NCBI GenBank assembly: GCA_949126835.1
Contig: OX421501.1
Coordinates: 4,153,499 to 4,217,498, forward strand
Origin: Anisus vortex
Taxonomy: Eukaryota; Mollusca; Gastropoda; Planorbidae
Length of the DNA stretch: 64,000 nucleotides
Direction: 5' to 3'
Both the position numbers and the translations under genes were made by a program. Each line of letters starts with the position of its first letter. Within the stretch, counting starts at the first letter, position 1. Below the pieces are notes generated by a model. It saw nothing but the letters and a program-made list of their open reading frames with translations, was not told where the DNA came from and searched no databases. Positions 1 through 12,478 of this stretch are shown piece after piece.

Positions 1-690
1 TAAAAGATTAAAATTTGAAGAGTTTTATGATTTACGGCAGTTTGATGCTACTGATTTATAGTAACAATAAAAGCTCCACTTGACTGGCCAGTATTGGGTT
101 ATTATTATAAAAAGAGTTGAACGGGGAAGATAAATGATATATATATATCTTTTTGTAATGAGGTGCTTATCTCCCTCCATGAAATTACTCTCGCACGTGA
201 CATGGTAATGAGAAAGGAGGCTTTTTTCCCCGAGATATTCATGCATTGGAGGCTATTTCCCGGGATATTCATGTATTGGAGAGTACAGTGATGATTATCT
301 GCCTTTTTGTTTAGGTATAGAAGGTTGTTGGGGGAAAATTGTGCATGCGCACTTACAAATGTGGTTCAAAAAGAGGACGTGACCGGGAAAACGAGGACAA
401 GTGGTAATGTCTGTGGTTTTAAAAAGAGGACATGTCGAGGAGAGCACGGAATAATGCTAACGTCTGTGGTTTTAATAAAAACGAGAACTCGTCCTGGAAT
501 ACGAGGACGTTTAGTAGTTAGTAGTAACGCCTGTTGTTTTAAATATTGATATCTGCTGGAAAACGCAGTAGACATGTAGTAGAGTATGTGGTTTTAATCG
601 TAGGACGCAATACTATTGCTCTGTATGAAAGGAGCCTCTGTAACATATACAATAATTTTAAAAGCTGTGTGTGTGTGTTTAACCAATCAA
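1..690. other. Intergenic DNA with degenerate repeats
   Basis: No gene was recognised. Positions 360-610 hold several degenerate copies of a unit containing 'ctgtggtttta' followed by an A/G-rich stretch with 'gaggac', spaced about 60-80 bp, so this is probably a decayed tandem repeat. Open frames here are short and overlap on both strands without splice-site support. Confidence 0.4.
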
Positions 691-950
691 ATTGGTTTCC
701 ACGTGTTTTCGTGGTTTCCCCGTATTTTACCCGTTGAAATGACGTGGTGCGCCCGCTGGGTAATAGCGTCTTGCCATTCCCCCATATCACCCAGGAACAT
801 GGAAGCCAGTAAGCAGAAGTTCATTTGTATGCATCAGATGTCCATATAGCAAGTAGTACACATTCCCAGCGGGCACACTACGTCGTTTTGATGAGGAAAA
901 AATGTGGAAACCACGAAAACACGTGGAGACCACGTTTTTCCCCCGTCGAT
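690..950. repeat. Imperfect long inverted repeat (hairpin, MITE-like)
   Basis: Left arm about 697-761 and right arm about 865-926 are inverted copies. Both carry the 'gtggaaaccacgaaaacac' word and, further in, a 'cccagcggg' word. The roughly 100 bp between them is unrelated. A third related piece lies at 7637-7710. A long hairpin with dispersed relatives fits a foldback or miniature inverted-repeat element. No target duplication was identified. Confidence 0.55.
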
Positions 951-1009
951 ACTAAGATTGTCTAAATTATAATGTGATGTTGTTTTTCTTTAAAGAAGGC
1001 TAACGATGA

Positions 1010-1358
1010 GGATTATGTGGCCAGCACAATGACCAGCCGCTAATAACATTTGAGTGACTGGTATCGTTATTATCAAAACTATGGTGGTTGCAACAGGAAA
1101 TGGTAAATGTAAACGAATCCAATCGGACCGAATTGGAACAAAGGGCCGTCGAAGCAGTTTTCACCACAGCATACTAGGGGGATTATGTGGCCGAAGAAAA
1201 GCCAAACCCGTTTTACCTTTCCCCCAATTAATGTCAGGTAATCCACCCATAAGAACTGTCGTAGACCAATGCACAAACATCCAAACGTAAACAAAACAAA
1301 CAAACACAAAATCTTACTCTACACCAGGATTCGAAGCCAGGACCCTTGGTTACAAATG
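1010..1358 (-). mobile_element. tRNA-derived SINE, degraded copies
   Basis: Positions 1116-1358 read on the minus strand as the same SINE family as 16008-16290: a B-box-like GGCTTCGAATCC near 1325-1336, then the 'ggggga ttatgtggcc' segment and the 3' 'ccaattcggtccga' segment near 1120-1135. A second short fragment of the same body lies at 1010-1045. Both are decayed. The functional tRNA fold is not preserved. Confidence 0.6.
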
Positions 1359-1359
1359 A

Positions 1360-2004
1360 GGGTTTGAGGTAAATATGGATGGTGTCTCCAAAGAACTGTA
1401 GAGCTTTGAGCATTATTTGAACCCGAATCGCTTGTGATCACATCACTCTGGGCCCTCAACGAAGCCCTCACGATGTCATCTTCCACGAAATGATACAATG
1501 AAAATATACTTTTCTCTAAGCAAGTGTCTCGTTTTGTTTTTAAAATGTTTATCTTTTATCATGTGACCGTTTATACGAGGGGCCGAACGTGGCCTAAATA
1601 AATAAAGACCACAACGTATTTTACATGATGTGTATAGTGTATACACTGACATACACACACATACACAAGACAACACAGTCGTATCGTATCAAATTGCTGT
1701 GTGTGATAGTTTTTACACATTGTACTGTAAAATAGTTTTGCTACTTTACTAGCCAACATAGTTTCATCAGGTATAAAGCCATGTTGCTGCCATAATTTGG
1801 AGAGGAGTTTTGTGAAAGAGTGGGATGAGGAGAGGGTGGGATATGGTGGTGTAGGGGGGGTCGAGGAAGGAAAGCAATTTATTTAGTTGATTGGTGGGAG
1901 GGAGCCACTAGCCACGAAACTTTTTTGGGACATTGACATATTATAGTGGATACTTGGACAAAGGTGCCTTTATTGATTATGATATAACTGGATAGACACA
2001 CAAA
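1360..2004. other. Intergenic DNA, no feature seen
   Basis: There is a short CA-rich stretch near 1650-1670 and G-rich patches at 1800-1870. No coding exon, RNA gene or clear repeat was recognised. Confidence 0.4.
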
Positions 2005-5000
2005 CACATAGATAGATGGTAGATAGATAGATGGTAGATAGATAGACGGTAGATAGATAGATAGATAGATGGTAGATAGATAGATAGATAGATGGTAGAT
2101 AGATAGATAGATAGATGGTAGATAGATAGATGGTCGATAGATAGATAGATAGACGGTAGATAGATAGATAGATAGATGGTAGATAGATAGATAGATAGAT
2201 GGTAGATAGATAGATAGATAGATGGTAGATAGATAGATGGTAGATAGATGGTAGATAGATAGATGGTCGATAGATAGATGGTAGATAGATAGATGGTAGA
2301 TAGATAGACGGTAGATAGATAGATAGATAGATGGTAGATAGATAGATAGATAGATGGTAGATAGATAGATAGATAGATGGTAGATAGATAGATGGTAGAT
2401 AGATAGATAGATAGATGGTAGATAGATAGATGGTAGATAGATGGTAGATAGATAGATGGTCGATAGATAGATGGTAGATAGATGGTAGATAGATAGATGG
2501 TCGATAGATAGATAGATAGACGGTAGATAGATAGATAGATAGATGGTAGATAGATAGATAGATGGCAGATAGATAGATAGATAGATGGTAGATAGATAGA
2601 CGGTAGATAGATAGACAGAGAGACGGTAGATAGATAGATCGATAGATGGTAGATAGATAGATAGATAGATAGATGGTAGATAGATAGACGGTAGATAGAT
2701 AGATAGATAGATAAATAGATAGATGGTAGATATATAGATGGTAGATAGATGGTAGATAGATAGACGGTAGATAGATAGATAGATAGATGGTAGATAGATA
2801 GATAGATAGATGGTAGATAGATAGATAGATAGATAGATAGATGGTAGATAGATAGATAGATAGACGGTAGATAGATAGATAGATGGCAGATAGATAGATA
2901 GATAGATGGTAGATAGATAGACGGTAGATAGATAGACAGAGAGACGGTAGATAGATAGATCGATAGATGGTAGATAGATAGATAGATAGATAGATGGTAG
3001 ATAGATAGACGGTAGATAGATAGATAGATAGATAAATAGATAGATGGTAGATATATAGATGGTAGATAGATGGTAGATAGATAGACGGTAGATAGATAGA
3101 TAGATAGATGGTAGATAGATAGATAGATAGATGGTAGATAGATAGATAGATAGATAGATAGATGGTAGATAGATAGATAGATAGACGGTAGATAGATAGA
3201 TAGATAGATAGATAGATGGTAGATAGATAGATGGTAGATAGATAGATAGATAGACGGTAGATAGATAGATAGATAGATAGATAGATGGTAGATAGATAGA
3301 TAGATAGATAGATGGTAGATAGATAGATAGATAGACGGTAGATAGATAGATAGATAGATAGACGGTAGATAGATAGATAGATTGATAGATAGATAGATGG
3401 TAGATAGATAGATAGATAGATGGTAGATAGATAGATGGTAGATAGATAGATAGATAGATGGTAGATAGATAGATAGTAGATAGATAGATGGTAGATAGAT
3501 GGTAGATAGATAGATAGATGGTAGATAGATAGATGGTAGATAGATGGTAGATAGATAGATAGATGGTCGATAGATAGATGGTAGATAGATGGTAGATAGA
3601 TAGATGGTAGATAGATGGTAGATAGATAGATAGATAGATGGTAGATAGATGGTAGATAGATAGATAGATAGATGGTAGATAGATGGTAGATAGATAGATA
3701 GATAGATGGTAGATAGATGGTAGATAGATAGATAGATAGATGGTAGATACATGGTAGATAGATGGTAGATAGATAGATAGATGGAAGATAGATGGTAGAT
3801 AAATAGATAGATAGATAGATGGTAGATAGATAGATAGATAGATGGTAGATAGATAGATAGATAGATGGTAGATAGATGGTAGATAGATAGATAGATAGAT
3901 AGATGGTAGATAGATGGTAGATAGATAGATAGATAGATGGTAGATAGATAGATAGATAGATGGTAGATAGATAGATAGATAGATGGTAGATAGATAGATA
4001 GATGGTAGATAGATAGATGGTAGATAGATAGATGGTAGATAGATAGATGGTAGATAGATGGTTGATAGATAGATGGTAGATAGATATATGGTAGATAGAT
4101 AGATGGTAGATAGATAGATAGATGGTAGATAGATGGTTGATAGATAGATGGTAGATAGATAGATAGATAGATGGTAGATAGATAGATAGATAGATGGTAG
4201 ATAGATAGATGGTAGATAGATAGATGGTAGATAGATGGTAGATAGATAGATAGATAGATGGTAGATAGATAGATAGATAGATGGTAGATAGATAGATGGT
4301 AGATAGATAGATGGTAGATAGATAGATAGATAGATAGATAGATGGTAGATAGATGGTTGATAGATATATGGTAGATAGATAGATGGTAGATAGATAGATA
4401 GATAGATAGATAGATGGTAGATAGATGGTTGATAGATATATGGTAGATAGATAGATGGTAGATAGATAGATGGTAGATAGATAGATGGTAGATAGATAGA
4501 TAGATAGATAGATAGATGGTAGATAGATGGTTGATAGATATATGGTAGATAGATAGATGGTAGATAGATAGATGGTAGATAGATAGATGGTAGATAGATA
4601 GATAGATAGATAGATAGATGGTAGATAGATGGTTGATAGATATATGGTAGATAGATAGATGGTAGATAGATAGATGGTAGATAGATAGATGGTAGATAGA
4701 TAGATGGTAGATAGATATATGGTAGATAGATAGATGGTAGATAGATAGATGGTAGATAGATAGATATATGGTAGATAGATAGATGGTAGATAGATATATG
4801 GTAGATAGATAGATATATGGTAGATAGATAGATGGTAGATAGATAGATATATGGTAGATAGATAGATGGTAGATAGATAGATGGTAGATAGATGGTTGAT
4901 AGATAGATGGTAGATAGATATATGGTAGATAGATAGATGGTAGATAGATGGTTGATAGATAGATGGTAGATAGATATATGGTAGATAGATAGATGGATAG

Positions 5001-6600
5001 ATGGTAGATAGATAGATGGTAGATAGATAGATGGTAGATAGATAGATATATGGTAGATAGATAGATGGTAGATAGATATATGGTAGATAGATAGATATAT
5101 GGTAGATAGATAGATGGTAGATAGATAGATGGTAGATAGATAGATGGTAGATAGATAGATATATGGTAGATAGATAGATGGTAGATAGATATATGGTAGA
5201 TAGATAGATGGTAGATAGATGGTTGATAGATAGATGGTAGATAGATATATGGTAGATAGATAGATGGTAGATAGATGGTTGATAGATAGATGGTAGATAG
5301 ATATATGGTAGATAGATAGATGGTAGATAGATGGTTGATAGATAGATGGTAGATAGATATATGGTAGATAGATAGATGGATAGATGGTAGATAGATAGAT
5401 GGTAGATAGATAGATGGTAGATAGATAGATATATGGTAGATAGATAGATGGTAGATAGATATATGGTAGATAGATAGATATATGGTAGATAGATAGATGG
5501 TAGATAGATATATGGTAGATAGATAGATGGTAGATAGATAGATGGTAGATAGATGGTTGATAGATAGATGGTAGATAGATATATGGTAGATAGATAGATG
5601 GTAGATAGATGGTTGATAGATAGATGGTAGATAGATATATGGTAGATAGATAGATGGATAGATGGTAGATAGATAGATGGTAGATAGATAGATGGTAGAT
5701 AGATAGATATATGGTAGATAGATAGATGGTAGATAGATATATGGTAGATAGATAGATATATGGTAGATAGATAGATGGTAGATAGATAGATGGTAGATAG
5801 ATAGATGGTAGATAGATAGATATATGGTAGATAGATATATGGTAGATAGATAGATGGTAGATAGATAGATGGTAGATAGATAGATGGTAGATAGATAGAT
5901 ATATGGTAGATAGATAGATGGTAGATAGATATATGGTAGATAGATAGATATATGGTAGATAGATAGATGGTAGATAGATAGATATATGGTAGATAGATAG
6001 ATGGTAGATAGATAGATGGTAGATAGATGGTTGATAGATAGATGGTAGATAGATATATGGTAGATAGATAGATGGTAGATAGATGGTTGATAGATAGATG
6101 GTAGATAGATATATGGTAGATAGATAGATGGTAGATAGATAGATAGATGGTAGATAGATGGTTGATAGATAGATGGTAGATAGATAGATAGATAGATGGT
6201 AGATAGATAGATAGATAGATGGTAGATAGATAGATGGTAGATAGATAGATGGTAGATAGATGGTAGATAGATAGATAGATAGATGGTAGATAGATAGATA
6301 GATAGATGGTAGATAGATAGATGGTAGATAGATAGATGGTAGATAGATAGATAGATAGATGGTAGATAGATAGATAGATAGATGGTAGATAGATAGATGG
6401 TAGATAGATAGATGGTAGATAGATAGATAGATAGATGGTAGATAGATAGATAGATAGATGGTAGATAGATAGATGGTAGATAGATGGTAGATAGATAGAT
6501 GGTAGATAGATATATGGTAGATAGATAGATGGTAGATAGATGGTAGATAGATAGATGATAGATAGATAGATAGATAGATGATAGATAGATAGATAGATGG

Positions 6601-6633
<33 letters not shown>

Positions 6634-7246
6634 GGTAGATAGATATATGGTAGATAGATAGATGGTAGATAGATAGATGGTATATAGATAGATGGTAGAT
6701 AGATAGATAGATAGATGGTAGATAGATGGTTGATAGATAGATGGTAGATAGATAGATAGATAGATGGTAGATAGATAGATGGTAGATAGATATATGGTAG
6801 ATAGCTAGATGGTAGATAGATAGATAGATAGATAGATAGATGGTAGATAGATGGTAGATAGATAGATGATAGATAGATAGATAGATGGTAGATAGATAAA
6901 TGGTAGATAGATAGATAGATAGATAGATGGTAGATAGATAGATAGATAGATGGTAGATAGATGGTAGATAGATGGTAGATAGATAGATGGTAGATAGATA
7001 GATAGATAGATGGTAGATAGATAGATAGATAGATGGTAGATAGATGGTAGATAGATGGTAGATAGATAGATGGTAGATAGATAGATAGATAGATGGTAGA
7101 TAGATGGTAGATAGATAGATGGTATATAGATAGATGGTAGATATATAGATAGATAGATGGTAGATAGATAGATGGTAGATAGATAGATAGATAGATGGTA
7201 GATAGATAGATAGATAGATGGTATATAGATAGATGGTAGATAGATA
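2005..7246. repeat. 5.2 kb GATA/GGTA tetranucleotide array with higher-order repeats
   Basis: The whole stretch is runs of (GATA) interrupted at near-regular intervals by GGTA, with variants GGTC, GGTT, GACGG and GATATATGG. Within it are larger repeats. A block containing 'gacagagagacgg' recurs with a 321-bp offset (near 2615 and 2936), and units carrying 'ggttgatagatatatgg' recur at 4355, 4427, 4529 and 4631 (offsets 72, 102, 102). The long minus-strand open frames here (Ser/Ile/Tyr/Leu/Pro only) are translation artefacts of a 4-bp repeat that happens to lack stops. Confidence 0.97.
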
Positions 7247-7478
7247 GGGTACACGGTGGTCATGCGGCAGCGCGTTCGACTGGCGTTGTGGGTTAGAATC
7301 CTGGTGAAAGTTAGTATTTGTTCCAGGGACTGTTGGGTGTCCATGAGTCTACCCAGCTCTGATGGCATTAGTACCTGGCATTAGTTGTCGTAAAAAAAGG
7401 CGGCTGGGCATTGTGCTGGCCACAACATCCCCCTAGTATGATCAATTTGGTCCAAAGTCAAAGGGTACTTTACTAGAT
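7247..7478 (+). mobile_element. tRNA-derived SINE copy abutting the GATA array
   Basis: It starts at 'gggtacacggtggtcatgcgg' (A-box-like) with a GGTTAGAATCC B-box at about 7291. It continues with the family body ('gtctacccagctctgatggc', 'ggctgggcattgtgctggcc') to 'atcaatttggtcc'. The tRNA-like head has a deletion compared with 16008-16290. A decayed GATA stretch resumes at 7499-7560, which suggests insertion into or beside the array. Confidence 0.75.
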
Positions 7479-7636
7479 TGATAAAAGGACACTTACTTAG
7501 ATAGATATATCGATAGTTAATCAGAGAGATGTATAGATAGTCAGATAGATGACAGATAGATGTGTTGGACACTCAACGGGGCAGTGGACCAAATACAGAA
7601 AAACTGACATCCAAAAAGACACACACAAACATGGAT

Positions 7637-7698
7637 ACCACGTCGTATCGACGGGGAAAGAACGTGGAAACCACGAAAACACGTCGATACGACGTGGT
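7637..7698. repeat. Perfect 17-bp-arm palindrome
   Basis: An arm beginning ACCACGTCGTATCG at 7637 is exactly inverted at 7682-7698. The 28-bp loop carries the same 'gtggaaaccacgaaaac' word as the inverted repeat at 690-950, and 'gtgcccgctgag' follows outside it. It looks like a shortened relative of that element. Confidence 0.7.
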
Positions 7699-7792
7699 GT
7701 GCCCGCTGAGATACACCCATAGGCGGGAATGTGTGTCCAGCATAAGATGCTCCGCGGTCTTAATTATCCCTAGCAACTGTCCTACCCATCAA

Positions 7793-7895
7793 CAGACGAG
7801 TAGACTCAGGGACACGCATCACCCCTTCCCCAGGCTGAACCCTGGACATTCGGTACGCCAGCTCATTTCTGACGCTGGCTGCCACTGAACCACAC
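7793..7895 (-). mobile_element. SINE fragment
   Basis: 'gtagactcagggacac' and 'ccaggctgaaccctggac..cggtacgccag' match the minus-strand head and body of the tRNA-derived SINE family. The middle is diverged and the B-box is broken. Confidence 0.5.
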
Positions 7896-7899
7896 AAGT

Positions 7900-9780
7900 T
7901 AAGCCCACAATTAATATACACAAGCATTACCAAAACAAGATAGTTGGTATAATAGTTCAATTAGCAACTACCCAACAACATAAAAACAAAAATTAATAAG
8001 CAACAATCTCATCTATTTTTTTAAGTCTAATTTTAACTTTGCACTTACCATCAAAACGATAAAAAGATGTAGACCTATTTTCCTTCGAACGAGTATTGAT
8101 CTCTTCTTCTTCTCTCTCTCTCTATCTCTCTTTCTTATCCTTTCATCTCTCTGTCTATCCTCACAAACGAATATCTTCAGCGTATAAGAAAACAGCTACT
8201 CACTCACACCTTCCAACGTTAAACTGTTGTGTAGTCTGCTTGTGTTTTTAACGAAACGTGTAGGCCTACAAAACAACACAGAATCTACTGCACTTTATAC
8301 GGTGTATTATCTCCTTTACTCTTCAATCATTATAGTCGGTAATTATCTTACATGAAAGTAAAAACAAACAACACATGTTAACGGTAAATCAACATGCATT
8401 AGTCAATATGACACACAGAATAGCCTCTTTGATCTATATATAACTATTGACAGCCCGTGACCTACTTTTAAGCGAATACCTTAAAAAGTTAGACAGGAAA
8501 AGAAGAAATAAAAAGCGAACTAATCCATGATGGGCATTGCCAAAAAGAAAAAAACACACACACACACACACTGTAGCAGAAGTGAATCTCGACGAAAAAA
8601 TCTGGCCTACTATAAACTTCGTTGACGGTTTGTTTTGATTTTGTTTTCAAATTTTCATCCCAACTGTCCAGATACTAGACGAGTGTAGGACGATTTAAAA
8701 TAACCTCTTTTATTTTTTTGGTTTGTTTGGCGCTGATCCCACTAACACCCTATCATGCATCTCTTCGGCCCTGGCCTGTTTGAAGCTGTCTGCTAGAATC
8801 ACTCTCTTCCCCCCTTTCCCTCCCCACGCCCACACGTGGATCTGCCTCTAAGGTCAAGTCACGCCTCCACCTCCCCTTGCCCTCACACCACTTTTTTCCC
8901 GCCCTTTTGTGTTTTTTTTTTAAACCTTTGATTACATGTTTTTTGTTTGTATGCGTGCGTGATGAGGGGGAGGGGCATCTTAGTATGTGTATTTACTAGT
9001 TGAGGGTATGCCGCACTGGATATTCTAAATGATAAGAAGAAAACATCATATGAAGCGTGTTGCCCGAAATAAACCGGAAGTTCATGAACACGATAAACCG
9101 TGACGTATTGACAAGGTCACGCCTCATTAAGACTTGAAAATTTGAAAGAATGCTTTGCCCTGGACTTTACGTCTATGTTGCAAGTTTCAGCTCTAAAACT
9201 AAAGCATAACGAGAAATGGGTCGGTCGGTCGTCAGAAGCTAATAATATTATAAAAGGATTTTAAAAAATAGAAAGTGTGGGAATTCCTGACTGCTCAGGC
9301 TATTTGTAAGCCCCATTGACATTGAACTCAATTCTGATTAAAAAGCTTAGCGTCCGGTATCGTCTGCTCTCACGTCAGCTCTGACTTCAAACAGTTTCTC
9401 GAACTCCAGAACAAGAGGTTGATTCTATGGCAACCAAAAATGTTACTTTACTCGTTAAAAAAAAACACACCACACAACCTCTTAGCCAACGAAATTGACC
9501 ACAGGTGCTGCCAATTTAACCAGCAGACGTCTTTCAACCCCCATCGCCCCCCTTCCCCCCAAAAAACCCTCGCCAACCGTTTCGGTAAGCTCCAGCTTAA
9601 GGCATCAAGCAAATCAAGGGGACATAGAAATGTACAAATACACGATTCTTGTCTTAAGAGTTACGTTTCTTTGCACAATTAGCTTGTCTACATTTCTTAG
9701 AATTTTAATTAAAATAGGCATAGGCTTAAACACATTTTACGAATTATCTCGAGTCTTGAGTTGTTTTCAAAGTTGCTCAA
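7900..9780. other. Intergenic DNA with simple repeats
   Basis: No exon was recognised. Landmarks are a CT-rich tract at 8101-8160, a (CA)n run near 8554-8571, and a segment at 9074-9135 containing a 23-nt stretch that recurs exactly inverted at 56329-56351. A plus-strand open frame at about 9495-9974 includes a hydrophobic stretch but runs into the TATC repeat and has no other support. Confidence 0.45.
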
Positions 9781-9845
9781 AGGGTGGTCTGTCTGTCTAT
9801 ATCTATACAGTAGATCTGTATGGTAATTTTTGTCCATGGTCTATG

Positions 9846-9883
9846 TCTGTCTGTCTGTCTATCTATCTATCTGTCTATCTTAG

Positions 9884-9973
<90 letters not shown>

Positions 9974-10046
9974 ACTATCTGCCTGTCTGTCTGTCTGACT
10001 ATCTATCTATCTATCTATCTATCTATCCATCTATCTATCTATCTAG
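9846..10046. repeat. (TATC)n / (TGTC)n microsatellite
   Basis: About 200 bp of near-perfect TATC, with short TGTC interruptions at both edges. It directly abuts the LINE 3' tail at 10047. It is the reverse complement of the GATA motif of the 2-7 kb array. Confidence 0.95.
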
Positions 10047-10210
10047 TACTCTTTCCGAGTGAAATTCGGTCATGGAATGGGTTGCCTGAACAAACCAGGA
10101 AAACCTGTAACTTAAAATCATTTAAAACATTATTAGACTAGACTCGACCACAGATGAGCGTAGGGCGCAAAAATCTTCTTTATAGATGGAGCGTCACTAA
10201 TATGTAAGAT
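10047..10210 (+). mobile_element. LINE 3' end (AAGAT-tail family)
   Basis: Conceptual translation gives the C-terminal non-LTR signature W-N-G-L-P-E-Q-T-R-K-T followed by S-F-K-T-L. A short 3' UTR with 'gagcgtagggcgcaaaaatcttctttatag' words and a 'taagatat' end follow. This is the shared tail of at least 16 dispersed copies in the window. It is severely 5' truncated. Confidence 0.7.
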
Positions 10211-10639
10211 ATATATATATATATAGCTATTTATTTTAATAAAATAATCTAATTAAACTAAAACATCCCTTTTTTTTCATAACTTTTTTTATGTTTTCAA
10301 TAATTTATATTGGGGCTAATGATGAAAATGTCGGCATATAATTAAGCCTACGTTAAGCCCATTGATTGGACTAATGCATCACTATGGCACGCGTGTCGTT
10401 TAATGGATGAATGTGAGTTGGTGTTAAGGAAAAAAAAAATAGTCAACGGAATGACTAATTTTATTTAGGCTCTACCGAAGGCACGCGTGCCAAACTTGGC
10501 AAGCAGAAAGATTTTCAATGGCACGCTAGAGACCTCAAGCAGTGTTTTTTTTATTTTATGAAAAAGCAACAACAGCAACAGTTTCCGGTTCTGAATGTGG
10601 AATACTGACTGCTAAAGCCGATGTTTCTGAATGACATAG

Positions 10640-11300
10640 ACACACATTTCAGTGAGTTGAACTTGCATTTATAAGGACCACTGGAATAAATTTGCATTGA
10701 AACTGGATATATCTTGGCGTGAAATCAATTTCAAAACATTTACCTACCTGTACATCCCTATATTAGGACAAATATTAACCCTTCCCGTACCGACCTACTT
10801 CTACCTATGCTGCCTTCAGTTCCGCTATATACGCGCACGGGACTGTAAGGGTTAAGATATATAGTTGGGCCTTATCATAAGTATATCGGAGCACTCAAAG
10901 CGGAGTTCTCTAACCATTTATTCATACTACATCAAGCCTAACTGGTTTGATATTACTACAATCTTCGTGGATGTAGATATTTTTAAGTGTAGGTATATCT
11001 GCGATTTTAAAAGCAAGTTGAATTTTAAAACATTTAAAAAATGGGCATCCAAATGTGCCAATTTGTGGAAAAGATCTGGAAGGAAGCTGCTTAGTAAAGT
11101 CATCTGCTATTCTCAACTGCTAGGCATTCGCTCTTCTACTTTCAGCTTACACGTGTGAACAGATTTTATCACACATGGAAACTGTTTTAAGCGAACAAAG
11201 AGGTCACCTACACTTGACCAATTAGAAGTGACTAAATATGTATCTGACATTATACAATTAGCGAAGAGCATTCAAGACAAGGCGCTCATAAATTGATACA
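10640..11300 (+). pseudogene. hAT transposase remnant (C-terminal part)
   Basis: Around 10650 one frame reads F-S-E-L-N-L-H-L, which resembles the S-x-L-N-x-x-L-Q-G segment of hAT transposases. At about 11140-11210 another frame reads A-Y-T-C-E-Q-I-L-S-H-M-E, the conserved C-x-Q-x-F/L-S-x-M motif of the hAT dimerisation (C-terminal) domain. Several stops and frame changes show it is dead. A 294-nt open frame at 10865-11158 covers part of it. Confidence 0.55.
10775..10855 (-). mobile_element. 81-bp TTAA-flanked mini-MITE, copy 1
   Basis: It starts and ends with TTAA. Termini are imperfect inverted repeats: CCCTTACAGTCCCG at one end and CCCTTCCCGTACCG, inverted, at the other. It is the reverse complement of 60640-60720 with only two differences over 81 bp. 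TTAA target duplications and CCCTT ends are typical of piggyBac-type non-autonomous elements. It sits inside the hAT transposase remnant. Confidence 0.75.
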
Positions 11301-11964
11301 GACTGATTACATTTAAAATAGTTTTTATGCTCATCTGCTTTAATTAAGCATAAATATATGTAATTCTAAAACAAATTTTATTTGTATTATTAATTTAATA
11401 AATATAAGAGACCTATTTAATAGCACTATATTATGTAATTTCTGTAATTATAAATGTTTAAAAGATAAACTCCTTATATGGACAAACAATAATAATTAAT
11501 GCAAGAAAGTTTTGTTTGCAACTGTTTAACGTAAATTAATTTTAATTCTCTAATTATTAAATCTTGTAATCAAGACCATAATGCTGGATACATATAAAGA
11601 AAAAATAATTAGTCTGTAATATTTGTTATATTACAAAACATAACTTGTTTGGCATCACTATGGAATCACTATGGAATCAAATGTGAAAACGGGTTTTTAA
11701 TAAAAGGGAGGTAATTAACCCGTTTATTTGCGCTAATATTTCTAATATTATGATTCGCTTTTAAAAGAATAACTGTTTAACAATATATACCTTACAAATG
11801 GTCAAACTGTAATAAGTATTTTAAAATTATATAACTATAATATGAATAAATATTTTATATGTGTATTTTTAAACATCACATTAACTACCCAATTTGTATG
11901 ATTACTTCGAATCTTTTCCGTCTATATATGATTTTTCCCAATTGATATCTTAATGATAGTATGA

Positions 11965-12045
11965 CATGAAAGGACATCTGTAATCAAGACAAATTTTCAT
12001 TTGTTTGGATCAATAAAGAAATCTTATCTTATCTTAAAAAAAAAA
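11965..12045 (+). mobile_element. LINE 3' tail (TATCT family)
   Basis: 'tgtaatcaagacaaattttcatttg' then 'gatcaataaagaaatcttatcttatctta' matches the end of the element at 61238-61530 and, inverted, 14276-14462. Only the 3' UTR and pentanucleotide tail remain. Confidence 0.6.
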
Positions 12046-12049
12046 GAAA

Positions 12050-12478
12050 GGACATCTCTTAAATTGAGATCAAATTATAATTAATATTGACAACTAAATG
12101 ACAGTGCACTGCTTGGCTTTTTTTCTCAAGATCTTGGCATTTTCGATCCTAAGTTGGGACTTGGGATATTGGCTTTTTTTTTATTGGACCTTGGCTTTTG
12201 AACTTGGCTTTTTCTTTCAAGAAAATATTAGCATTATTGTATGTATTTTAGTATCCAAAATGTAATTTGGGAAACGATTAAAAGTCTAAATGCATATTAT
12301 GTTATGTCATCTTTACTGCTACAGTAGATTTAGCTAGACTCATAGTGTCACATTGTCACTAGCGACGGCTCGGTTAATTCGTAGAAAAAACAGTGCTTGG
12401 TGGCTGGAAATTGAGTGAATGGATATGGTGGCAAACGAAGATGGGGAGGGGAGGGTGAAGCGGTGTATAATTAATTAA
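12050..12478. other. Intergenic DNA inside the disrupted hAT region
   Basis: AT-rich, with several 'cttggctttt' repeats around 12113-12215. No gene was recognised. Confidence 0.4.

Noticed and set aside
1977..3752. 591-codon minus-strand open frame of Ser/Ile/Tyr/Leu/Pro
   Set aside because: A pure product of the GATA/GGTA repeat, which lacks stop codons in that frame. The same applies to the 187-codon frame at 6805-7368.
9495..9974. 159-codon open frame with a hydrophobic stretch
   Set aside because: Its last third is TATC repeat, and there is no splice or homology support for the rest.
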